19,076 bases of DNA. It comes from CAZGTQ01 sp964528575 (GTDB lineage: Bacteria; Planctomycetota; UBA1135; GCA-002686595). Below the pieces are notes generated by a model that saw only the letters and a list, made by a program, of their open reading frames with translations, had not been told where the DNA came from and did no database searches. The position numbers and the translations under genes were made by a program. The DNA is taken from NCBI GenBank assembly GCA_964528575.1, contig CAZGTQ010000469.1:1-19076 (forward strand), in the 5' to 3' direction. Shown here piece by piece: positions 1 to 6,797 of the stretch (the stretch's first letter is position 1; every line of letters starts with the position of its first letter).

Positions 1-1032
1 GACGCCGAACGCCAGCACGCCGAGCACGGCGAGCGCCGCACGCGGCCCTCGGCGCGGAGCACGCGGCGCGAGGTCGCGCGCGAGCGGACCGCCAGCGACG
101 CAGCGCGCGAGGACGTCGGCGCGCGGCTCCGCGCTGGCCTGTTCCGTTCTGGCCACCGCGCTGGCCAGTTCGGCGCTGGCCAGTTCGGCGCCGGCGTGCT
201 CGGCGCGCCCGGCGTCCGCTCGCTCGACGACGACGCGCGCGCCAGCGAGCGACGCCTCGATCGACGCGGCGAACACGCTCCCGCGCTCGGGCGGGAGGCC
301 GCACAGGTGCACGCTCTCGATCGCGCGCCCGCGGCTCTTGCGCCGCCAGAAGCCGGCGACGGTGCGGATGCCTTGGGCGAGCCCGTTCGCCGCGGCGGGC
401 GACGCGAGCGGGTCGCCCGAGAGCACGTCCTGGCGGACGAGGCGGCCGTCGGCGAGCAGGCTGATGACGCACGCGCCGGGCTCGAGCGCGACGACGAGGC
501 GGTCGCCGCCCGCGGCGGCGAACGCGGCGAGCGGCGCGAGGCGCGCGGCGACGAGGCGGCGCGGCGCGAGGCCGACGCGCTGCAGCGCGGCGAGGAGCGA
601 GGACGTCGCGGCGCGCGGCAACGAGACGAGGACGAGCTCGTCGGGGCCGCCGGCGCCGACCGTGGCGAACAGGGAGTCGCTCTCGTCGGCGTCGAGCTGG
701 GTCGCCGCCTTGCGCACGAGGACGCGGGCGAGCTCGCGGCGCGGGAGCGGCGGCACGACGAGCAGGCGGCAGGCGACGAAGCCGTCGCCGAGCGCGACGA
801 CGCACGCGCGCTCGGCGCCGCCGGCGGCGTGGCGGGCGGCGAGCGCGGCGCGGGCGAGGGCGGCGGGGTCGCGGTGGACGATCGGCGCGCGGCCGTAGAG
901 GCGCTCGGGGCCGCGCTCCTGGGTCCACCGCTCCTCGGTCCACTCGGCGTGAGCACGGCCGAGGGCGAGCACGGCCAGGCGCCGGGGCCGCGGCGCGCCG
1001 CTGGGGGGGGTCTCTCGGAGGGCGGCGTCCAT
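1..1032 (-). CDS. GspL/PilM-like assembly ATPase-fold protein, 3' end outside window
   Basis: The reading frame is open from ATG at 1032 to the window edge (344 codons, no stop). I see a PilM/GspL-like layout. A soluble region contains LFATVGAGGPDELVLVSLPR (121-140), then a helix-turn segment ending in GL (about 144-155), then DRLVVALEPGACVISLLADG (177-196), which looks like the nucleotide-binding sheet and 'dG..v..R' strand of actin-like PilM/GspL proteins. IRTVAGFWRR...VHLCGLP follows (222-247). A Glu/Ala/Ser-rich linker (about 279-303) leads to a basic patch and a hydrophobic stretch starting near 330, probably the single membrane helix of a GspL-like or PilM-PilN fusion. In the family these proteins sit on the cytoplasmic face of the inner membrane and link the assembly ATPase to the periplasmic platform. 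The divergent pseudopilin at 1203 supports this role. Start choice is not helped by a clear Shine-Dalgarno. Whether it is GspL or PilM is not decidable here. Confidence 0.68.
   Translation of the reverse strand, partial: MDAALRETPPSGAPRPRRLAVLALGRAHAEWTEERWTQERGPERLYGRAPIVHRDPAALARAALAARHAAGGAERACVVALGDGFVACRLLVVPPLPRRELARVLVRKAATQLDADESDSLFATVGAGGPDELVLVSLPRAATSSLLAALQRVGLAPRRLVAARLAPLAAFAAAGGDRLVVALEPGACVISLLADGRLVRQDVLSGDPLASPAAANGLAQGIRTVAGFWRRKSRGRAIESVHLCGLPPERGSVFAASIEASLAGARVVVERADAGRAEHAGAELASAELASAVARTEQASAEPRADVLARCVAGGPLARDLAPRAPRRGPRAALAVLGVLAFGV
133..189 (-). repeat. 15-bp tandem repeat encoding an AELAS linker
   Basis: Two perfect adjacent copies of GCTGGCCAGTTCGGC lie at 160-174 and 175-189 (plus-strand reading). 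A diverged copy is at 133-147 and a shortened 12-bp copy at 148-159. In the minus-strand gene each full unit encodes five residues (AELAS), giving a flexible Ala/Glu/Ser linker between the soluble domain and the predicted membrane helix. The in-frame unit length means copy-number change would alter linker length without breaking the gene. Confidence 0.8.
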
Positions 1033-1139
1033 GGTGGGCTGCCGCGGGTACTTCGGTCGGTCCTGGACGCGGCTTGAGCCGCGGAATCGGCGGTGGCGCT
1101 ACAGACCGGGCGCGGGGAGGCCGACAGAAGGATCGGTTT

Positions 1140-1166
1140 CGCCGCGCGCCCCGGGGGCGTGCGGCG
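1140..1166. promoter_or_regulatory. 12-bp GC hairpin between divergent pilus-type genes
   Basis: CGCCGC at 1140-1145 pairs with GCGGCG at 1161-1166. The inner bases 1146-1151 pair with 1155-1160 with one G-T wobble, leaving a 3-base loop at 1152-1154. The result is a nearly perfect 12-bp stem in the 170-bp divergent intergenic region (1033-1202), ending 36 bp before the pseudopilin start. There is no T-run on either side, so a classical intrinsic terminator is unlikely. A leader structure or operator is possible. I see no convincing sigma-70 boxes in the rest of this region. Confidence 0.45.
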
Positions 1167-1202
1167 CACAGGTACCCCGCGCGGCCCCACCCAACGTCGG
1201 AC

Positions 1203-1724
1203 ATGTCAAGCAACAAGCGCAGGCAGGGCTTCTCGCTGATCGAGCTCGTCGTCGTCGTCTCCATCCTCGCCGTGCTCGCCGGAGCGCTCATCCCCCGCGT
1301 GGCGGAGCGGATGGCGCGCGCGCGCGATGCCCGGCGGCTCGCCGACGTCCAGTCGATCAAGGCGGCGATCGAGAGCTACTACCTCGACCGCGGTGAGTTC
1401 CCGACGCCCCAGACGAACGCATCCTTCGGCGGCTGGGACGTGTCGCACGACGGCAGCTTCGTGTCGGACCTGCGCGACCAGGGCTACTTGTCCGAGGACG
1501 CGGTCGATCCGGTCAACGACGACACGTACCACTACCGCTATTACGTCTACAAGCAGGGCGCGTACGGCTGCAACGGCGAGACGGACTACTTCGTGCTCGG
1601 GGTCCGCAACTTCGAGACGGCGGACTTCTCGAAGGAGCACAAGGGCTTCTTCAAGTGCTCCGGCCGGAACTGGGCGAACGAGTTCGCCTACGTGACCGGC
1701 GGCGGAGCGACCTGGAAGGAGTGA
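1203..1724 (+). CDS. Type II secretion/type IV pilus pseudopilin (GspG-like)
   Basis: A 173-residue prepilin. The class III signal is explicit: short basic leader MSSNKRRQG, cleavage expected between Gly9 and Phe10, the conserved Glu at mature position +5 (Glu14), then a hydrophobic helix to about residue 31 followed by the charged amphipathic continuation. The soluble domain has DVQSIKAAIESYYLDRGEFP, the alpha-helix then 'G.yP' turn typical of GspG major pseudopilins. It also has two cysteines (123 and 152) that could form a disulfide, and an Asp/Asn-rich loop (102-107) that may be a metal site. The start at 1203 is chosen because it puts the leader at the right length. The open frame extends upstream to 1074, but that adds 43 residues of non-leader sequence. 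Processing by a PilD-type peptidase and assembly in the inner membrane are inferred from the family. The divergent GspL/PilM-like gene fits. Length is near the upper end for GspG. Confidence 0.88.
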   Translation: MSSNKRRQGFSLIELVVVVSILAVLAGALIPRVAERMARARDARRLADVQSIKAAIESYYLDRGEFPTPQTNASFGGWDVSHDGSFVSDLRDQGYLSEDAVDPVNDDTYHYRYYVYKQGAYGCNGETDYFVLGVRNFETADFSKEHKGFFKCSGRNWANEFAYVTGGGATWKE

Positions 1725-1761
1725 GAGCGCGGCGGGCCGGCGTCCAGTAACCTCTGGGCGC

Positions 1762-2598
1762 ATGCAGACGGCCACGCGCACCGTCCCGGTCCCGAGCCTG
1801 GGGATGTCGTTCGACGTCCTGGCCGGGGACACGATCATCGGGCCGGCGATCGAGCGGGGCGCGTGGGAGGACCACGAGACGCGGCTCTTCCGCGCGCACG
1901 TCGAGCCCGGGTGCCGCGTGCTCGATCTCGGGGCGAACGTCGGCTGGTTCTCGTGCGTCGCGATCCTCGCGGGCGCCGAGGTACACGCGTTCGAGCCCGT
2001 CCCCGCGCTCGCCGACGTCGCCGAGCGCAACATCGCCCGCGCGATGGCGGTCGGCCCGGGCCGCGGGACGCTGCACCGCTGCGCCGCGGGCGACGCGCCG
2101 GGCACGGCGGAGATCGCCGTGAACGCGGCGAACTTCGGCGACAACCGCGTGCTCGACGCCGGCGCGGACGTGCCGGCGGACATGGACGTCGGCGAGCGCG
2201 TCGAGATCCGCATCGCGCGGGTCGACGACCTCGTCGAGGGCCCGGTCCGGGTGGCGAAGGTCGACACGCAGGGCTCGGAGTGGCTCGCGCTGCAGGGGGC
2301 GCGGACGGTGCTCGCGAAGAGCCCGCGGATCGCGCTCCTCTTCGAGTTCTGGCCGTACGCGCTGCGCGGCGCGGAGCCGGCGGAGCTGCTCCGCTGGCTC
2401 GACCAGCTCGGGTTCACCTTGGGCAAAGCGACGGCGGCGCCCTATCCGATGTCCCCGGAACGGATCCTGCGCCAGGCGCTGGCGCGGGACCCGGTCAAGG
2501 GTGGGCTCGATCTGTACGCGACGCGCGACCTCCCGTTCCACGTCCAGGGCCTCGGCCGGCGGCTCCACGGAGCCTGGCGAAGTTGGCGGGAGGATTGA
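1762..2598 (+). CDS. FkbM family SAM-dependent methyltransferase
   Basis: A 278-residue protein with the FkbM core. Motif I, VLDLGANVGWFS (53-64), is the glycine-rich SAM loop. The acidic residue ending strand 2 is in AFEPVP (76-81). VAKVDTQGSEW (164-174) is the FkbM signature where most members read 'KiDvEGaE'; here Gln-Gly-Ser replaces Glu-Gly-Ala. NFGDNRV (124-130) also fits the family. Members usually O-methylate sugars or polyketide-type hydroxyls, often in surface polysaccharide or glycoprotein modification; the substrate cannot be read from sequence. It begins 37 bp after the pseudopilin stop and may be co-transcribed, which would suit modification of a surface structure, but this is inference. 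No strong Shine-Dalgarno is visible. The C-terminal 60 residues are unassigned. Confidence 0.86.
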   Translation: MQTATRTVPVPSLGMSFDVLAGDTIIGPAIERGAWEDHETRLFRAHVEPGCRVLDLGANVGWFSCVAILAGAEVHAFEPVPALADVAERNIARAMAVGPGRGTLHRCAAGDAPGTAEIAVNAANFGDNRVLDAGADVPADMDVGERVEIRIARVDDLVEGPVRVAKVDTQGSEWLALQGARTVLAKSPRIALLFEFWPYALRGAEPAELLRWLDQLGFTLGKATAAPYPMSPERILRQALARDPVKGGLDLYATRDLPFHVQGLGRRLHGAWRSWRED

Positions 2599-2619
2599 GT
2601 CGGCCCGAAAAGGCGTAGG

Positions 2620-3207
2620 ATGACGCCGGGTCGGACACCTAGGGCTCTCGGAGGAGCTCCCGACGGAGCCCTACCCCCGATGATGCCCCCCGACCGCCCC
2701 AGCTTCACCGTCCGCGCGGCGAGCGCCGCCGACGCGCCGTCGATCGCCCGCCTGAGCGGCGAGCTCTCCTATCCCGCCACCGAGGACGCGATCCGCGCCC
2801 GCCTCGCCCGCATCGACACCGACGCGCGCGGCCACGTCTTCGTCGCCGAGCTCTCCGACGGCCGCATCGCCGGCTGGATCCAGGCGATGCTCCTCGAGCT
2901 GCTCGTCTCCGACACCGGCGCCGCCGTCGTCGGCCTCGTCGTCGACCCCGAGCACCGCAACCTCGGCGTCGGCCGCCGCCTGCTCGAGCGCACCGAGGAC
3001 TGGGCCCGCGAGAACGGCTGCCAGACCGTCGTCGTGCGCTCCCGCGACCACCGCAAGGGCGCCCACGCGTTCTACGAGCGCATGGGCTACCACAACCACA
3101 AGCGCCAGCTCGCGTTCCGCAAGGTGCTGGCGACGGGCGGCACCGGCAACGGACACGCGGCGGACGACGCCAAGGGCGCCCCGGCGAGCGACGGGCAACC
3201 GGGCTGA
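2620..3207 (+). CDS. GNAT family N-acetyltransferase
   Basis: A 195-residue protein with a complete GNAT fold. It opens with FTVRAASAADAPSIARL (29-45), the usual 'iR.a...D...i..l' start. VVGLVVDPEHRNLGVGRRLL (103-122) is strand 4 plus the acetyl-CoA pyrophosphate loop (RNLGVG matches R/Q-x-x-G-x-G/A). CQTVVVRS is strand 5, and AHAFYERMGY the C-terminal 'a..fYek.Gf' motif. The substrate is unknown. The start at 2620 has a Shine-Dalgarno-like GAAAAGG at 2607-2613, but the first 20 residues are unlike GNAT proteins. An in-frame ATG at 2680 gives 175 residues starting just before the domain and would place the hairpin at 2641-2672 in the leader. The Ala/Gly/Asp-rich tail after about 170 is probably disordered. 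The gene follows the FkbM gene by 21 bp and may share its transcript. Confidence 0.87.
   Translation: MTPGRTPRALGGAPDGALPPMMPPDRPSFTVRAASAADAPSIARLSGELSYPATEDAIRARLARIDTDARGHVFVAELSDGRIAGWIQAMLLELLVSDTGAAVVGLVVDPEHRNLGVGRRLLERTEDWARENGCQTVVVRSRDHRKGAHAFYERMGYHNHKRQLAFRKVLATGGTGNGHAADDAKGAPASDGQPG
2641..2672 (+). other. Hairpin overlapping the GNAT start region
   Basis: AGGGCTC at 2641-2647 pairs with GAGCCCT at 2666-2672. Inside it TCGG (2648-2651) pairs with CCGA (2660-2663), with a 2-base bulge and an 8-base loop. It lies between the two candidate GNAT starts. It could be an attenuating leader structure if translation begins at 2680, or simply part of the coding sequence if it begins at 2620. 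There is no T-tract, so it is a poor terminator candidate for the FkbM gene. Confidence 0.4.
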
Positions 3208-3333
3208 GCTCGCGCTCGCCCGCGCTCTGATCCGCGCGAACGCGAGGCGCGCTCGTTTCGCGTCACGTGCAGCTGCGCGACTCGCCCGGGCGCAGTGCGG
3301 TCGCCGGACGCGAGCGTCGCGGCTCGACGACGG

Positions 3334-4715
3334 TCATTGCGGCGCCCACGCGTCGTCGCGTCGCCGGTTGTCGAAGTGCCAGCGTGCAGAGGACGTCGAC
3401 AGCCCATAGCGCTCGACGAGCTCCTCGTAGCTGCCGAGGCGTCGTACATCCCCCACCGGGGCGTGCAGCTCGGCGGCGAACGCGTTCGCGGTTTGCGTGG
3501 CACGCCAGCGGGACTGGGCTCCGTGTGCCGCACCGAAGCCGGAGCCGTTCGATCCATTCGACCCGGCGAGCAATCTTCCGAGCGCGGCGGCGACGGCGAA
3601 GTTGCGCGGTGCAACGCCCCGCTCCCTGAAGTACTGCTCGGAGTAGACGATTCGCGCTCGCCCCACGTCATCGCCCACGACCGCGGAGCGAAACGGCTCG
3701 CCGTCTCCTCGACTTTGGCTAGCTCGACCTCGAGCCGTTCGAGGGCCTCGTTCAGATCCAGGGGCCCCTCCGGACGGTTCAGGTGCGAACGGACACGGTG
3801 CGCGAGAGCGTAGCCCTCATTGAAGGGCCGCGAGTCGCTCGATGGGCCGGCCGCGATGGAAGTCCATGCTCCGGCGGACCTCCGACGGCTGCGAGGCCGT
3901 AGGCACTCCGCGACCCGCGTCAGCTCCTCCCGGCTCTTGAACTCTCTGCTGTCGATCGCGACGCCCTCGATCGCGCCGGCGAGCCGACCGTAGGACCGCT
4001 CGATCAGACCCCAGGACTCCGCGGCCACCGGTCCCAGCAACCAGCGGCGCCTGCTTTCGGGCAGAGCGGCTTCCCGAAGGGCCGAGCGGAACTGGCCATC
4101 GAGCCACTCCGCCCAAGCCCTTGCCGCGGCGGCCCGATTCGCCCGCGCGATGACCGACTCGACGAAGCTCCGCAGCACGAACGCCAAATCGTCGTGTCCG
4201 ATCCAGACGGGTTGGCGTCCGATGTCGGGCGGCATTTGGAATCGAACGTCGGGGTCGAGCTTCGACGGTAGCTCCGAGACGACTACGCCGACGACCTGAA
4301 GGTCCGAGACGAAGAGCAGCGACGGAACGGCGAGGTCGCTCGTCCCATGTCCCAACGTGTGTCGATGCTGCCAAGCGCCGAGCACGCTGGTGTAGGCAGG
4401 CGCGATCGCCTGCCAGAAGCCCGCTGCATCTTGGAGCGACGGCACCGCCTCAGGGCCTCCGATCGAAGCGCCGGGCTTCGGAAACGGTGTGTGGACCTCC
4501 CAGAAGATCCAGGGCCAACACTCGACGATCCACTCTGCCAGTCCCGCCGTTGGTCCCTCGACCGCGTCCGTGGAATCGCCCCGAGCTCGAGTCAAGCAGT
4601 ACTCGTCCAGGTCGATTCTCAGGCGGGACCAGGTAGCCCGATCTTGCGGCGGCAGATCCTCGCCGTCGGGTGCCCTGAGGGGGCTAGCGAGCAGCCGGAG
4701 CATCGCCATCTTCAC
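3334..4715 (-). pseudogene. ImmA/IrrE-like protein with N-terminal accessory domain, frameshifted
   Basis: Coding signal runs on the minus strand from GTG 4715 (ATG at 4709 and 4703 also possible) to TGA 3334-3336, but not in one frame. The first part (to about 3710) has AEWIVECWPWIFWE (60-73) and RHTLGHGTSDLAVPSLLF, the 'plAEWl..nWW...RH.l..g....P.l.f' pattern I associate with the domain fused to ImmA/IrrE-like proteins, then FNEGYALAHRVRSHL, the lead-in to the ImmA-like domain. The second part, in a different frame from about 3710 to 3334, has RNFAVAAALGRLL and TQTANAFAAELHAP, the C-terminal ImmA/IrrE signature, and ends YGLSTSSARWHFDNR. The zinc motif HExxH is replaced by AVAAALGR, so a protease activity is not expected even if the frame is restored. 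Third-position G/C moves briefly to a third frame between about 3835 and 3905, suggesting two more indels. Restored length would be about 460 residues. Codon use is less GC3-biased than in the neighbours. Confidence 0.7.
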
Positions 4716-4953
4716 CCATGTCCTCGAGTCGCCGCCGGCTCCGCCTTGCGAGCTCGGGCGCGAGTGCCGTACACGGCGCCTCAGGGTAGCAGTTGTATCG
4801 GAGCTCCTGTTCGTGTGTCGACACTCCGACGAAGACCCACCCCCCGACGGCGTTCCACTTGCGCTTCGGGCGTCCGAGCCGATCGCGGAGACCGTCCGGG
4901 TCGTCGAGCGCGTCGTCCAGCAGTCTCTGTCGCAGGCGCGGATCCGCTCTCCG
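4684..4953 (-). pseudogene. Short coding remnant of unknown function
   Basis: On the minus strand a frame with strong G/C third positions is open from 4953, after a TGA at 4956-4954, to TAG at 4686-4684. It reads RLLDDALDDPDGLRDRLGRP, then KWNAVGGWVFVGVSTHEQEL and RYNCYPEAP. I do not recognise the family. There is no ATG at the front. An ATG at 4960, just after the EboB stop, is in another frame, so one indel between 4950 and 4960 would join them into a protein of roughly 90 residues translationally coupled to the gene upstream. Otherwise an internal GTG (in GVSTHEQ) gives only 46 residues. It overlaps the start of the ImmA-like gene by about 30 bp, so the two probably formed a pair. Coding status is uncertain. 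Confidence 0.4.
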
Positions 4954-4961
4954 TCAGCATC

Positions 4962-5858
4962 TCAGTTCGGCACCGCCGCGTCTACGCGCGGCGTCTGGCC
5001 TCGCAGCACGGAGTTGTCGGAGAACAGCTTCGTCTGGTCGACGAGCGGCTCGGCGAGCAGCGCCTCGACGTCGATCTGGCCCGACTGGGCGTACGCGTCG
5101 AGCGCGTTCTGCCAGGTGACGAGGCGCACGTGCTCGGGGTCGATGCCGCGCTCGAGCATCAGCTTCGCCGTCTTGGGGACCGAGAGCGGGTCGCTCACGC
5201 CCCAGTCGGCGGAGCTGTCGACGATCATGCGCTCGGGGCCGTACTTCTCGAGCAGCTCGACCATGCGCTCGCTGCCCATCTTCGTGTGCGGATAGATCGT
5301 GAACGCGCACCAGGCGCCGCGGTCCAAGGTGTCCTCGACCGTCTCCTCGTTGTTGTGGTCGATGACGAGCTTGTGCATCGGCACGCCGACCTCCTGCGCG
5401 ACGTCGAGCGAGCGGATGATCCCGCGCTTCTTGTCGCGGTGCGGCGAGTGCACCATCACGACCATGTCGTGCGCCTTCGCGAACTCGAGCTGCGCCTGGT
5501 ACGCGCGCTCCTCCGCGGGCGTGATCTCGTCGTAGCCGATCTCGCCCACCGCGACGACGCCTTCCTTGAGCGCGAAGCGTGGGAGCACGTCGAGCACCTC
5601 GCGCGCAAGGCCCTCGTCGTTCGCTTCCTTCGAATTCAAGCCGATCGCGCAGAAGTGGGCGACGCCGAACTGCGAGGCGCGGAAACGCTCCCAGCCGACG
5701 AGGCTCGAGAAGTAGTCGACGAAGGCGCCGACCGTCGTGCGGGGCTGGCCGAGCCAGAACGCCGGCTCCACGATCGCGCGAACGCCGGACGCGGCCATCG
5801 CCACGTAGTCGTCCGTCGTCCGGCTCGTCATGTGGATGTGGGGATCGAAGAAACGCAT
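4962..5858 (-). CDS. eboB: EboB-type TatD family metal-dependent hydrolase
   Basis: A 298-residue TIM-barrel amidohydrolase of the TatD group. Metal ligands are in place: DPHIH at residues 5-9, Glu106 in AVGEIGYDE, His137 and His140 in VMVHSPHRD, His168 in VIDHNNEE, and Asp214 in IVDSSADWG. The wording of the whole chain, including MTSRTTDDY, EPAFWLGQPRT, FVDYFSSLVGWERFRASQFG and SADWGVSDPLSVPKTAKLML, is that of the TatD-like protein of ebo clusters rather than general TatD nucleases. The substrate is unknown; in ebo clusters it is thought to help process or move a metabolite precursor to the periplasm. It starts 30 bp after the eboA stop, the usual partner and order. No signal peptide is present, so it is cytoplasmic. 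It is the last intact gene of the operon; the short remnant and ImmA-like gene follow on the same strand. Confidence 0.9.
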   Translation of the reverse strand: MRFFDPHIHMTSRTTDDYVAMAASGVRAIVEPAFWLGQPRTTVGAFVDYFSSLVGWERFRASQFGVAHFCAIGLNSKEANDEGLAREVLDVLPRFALKEGVVAVGEIGYDEITPAEERAYQAQLEFAKAHDMVVMVHSPHRDKKRGIIRSLDVAQEVGVPMHKLVIDHNNEETVEDTLDRGAWCAFTIYPHTKMGSERMVELLEKYGPERMIVDSSADWGVSDPLSVPKTAKLMLERGIDPEHVRLVTWQNALDAYAQSGQIDVEALLAEPLVDQTKLFSDNSVLRGQTPRVDAAVPN

Positions 5859-5888
5859 CAGCTCGCCGTCTGGGATCGGCTCTTGGAG

Positions 5889-6797
5889 TCAGCCCGCCTG
5901 GAGCGCGGGATCGAGCGAACGGAACACACGCTGGTCGGTTCGCCCCGCGAGCGCGTCGTGCGCGGACGCGCGCAGCTCGGGATCGCGCGTCGCGTCGCCA
6001 AAGCGCTTCACGCGCTCGGTCGCGCCCGCGCGCGCAAGGCCGTAGAGCGCCGCGCGCACGCCGCGGCGGTGCGAGGACTCGAGCTCCCGCTCGAGCGCCG
6101 CCAGGCCGCGCTCGCCGCCGTGCTCGCCCAGGCACAGCCACAGCTCGTGCTGGACGACGCGGCCCGCGCTGCGGCGCTCGTCGGCGAGATCGAGCACCAT
6201 CCGCGCGAGCTCCGGCGAGAGCCGCCGGTCGAGCCCGAAGATGCGCCACGCCGGGGCGCCGACGAACAGCGCCTTGACGACCGCCTGGTTCCACGCGATG
6301 TCGTCGAAGAAGCGATACGGGTACGGCGTGTCGCAGACGTCCGCCTCGAACACCGAGAGCATGTTCGTGCGGCAGCCCTCCTTCGCGCGCCACAGGAAAC
6401 GCTCCGGCCGCGGCAGGTGCGCGAGCGAGCGGTACAGCGCGCACAGCTCGCCGACGTCCGCGTAGCGGAACGCCTCCTCGAGCGCGCGCTCGGCGGACGG
6501 CGCGTCCAGGTCGGGCCGTGCGAGCACGAGCGCGACCCGCGCCGTCTCGCGCAACGTCCAGCGCTCGGGGTCCCAGCCCTCGACCAGCGCGCCGGCGCGC
6601 GCTCGCTCGCCCTCGCTCGGCGCGAGCGGATCGGCGCGCACGTGGCGCGACGCGGTCGAGAGCTTCGCGCAGAAGTCCGTATCGCTCGTGCCGGCGGCGA
6701 CCGTCTCGCACGCGCCGCCCAACCAGTCGCTCGCCGCAGGCGGGAGACGGTCGTCGAGCAGCTCGCGCAGGAAGTCGGACGTCGCCATCGAGCTCAC
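5889..6797 (-). CDS. eboA: EboA domain protein
   Basis: A 302-residue protein. The central signature is at 141-222: CRTNMLSVFEA, then TPYPYRFFDDIAWNQAVVKA, then RIFGLDRRLSPELARMVLDL and ADERRSAGRVVQHELW. This matches the EboA-domain pattern (R-T-N-M-x-S-x-F, N/T-P-Y-P..YFd..aWNQmvLKa.F, I.GLd.R.n..Larm..d.a.ER.aAgR...pElW). The rest looks helical and Ala/Arg-rich. There is no signal peptide. EboA has no known enzymatic activity; in the ebo cluster it is required with the other Ebo proteins for precursor transport to the periplasm in scytonemin-producing cyanobacteria. GTG 6797 overlaps the stop of the upstream toroid gene as GTGA, which points to translational coupling; ATG 6788 is an alternative giving 299 residues. 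It is followed after 30 bp by the EboB-type hydrolase. Confidence 0.9.
   Translation of the reverse strand: MSSMATSDFLRELLDDRLPPAASDWLGGACETVAAGTSDTDFCAKLSTASRHVRADPLAPSEGERARAGALVEGWDPERWTLRETARVALVLARPDLDAPSAERALEEAFRYADVGELCALYRSLAHLPRPERFLWRAKEGCRTNMLSVFEADVCDTPYPYRFFDDIAWNQAVVKALFVGAPAWRIFGLDRRLSPELARMVLDLADERRSAGRVVQHELWLCLGEHGGERGLAALERELESSHRRGVRAALYGLARAGATERVKRFGDATRDPELRASAHDALAGRTDQRVFRSLDPALQAG

Noticed and set aside
196..1077. Plus-strand frame of 293 codons at the left edge
   Set aside because: It is the shadow of the open minus-strand GspL/PilM-like gene, which has coherent protein text and a membrane helix.
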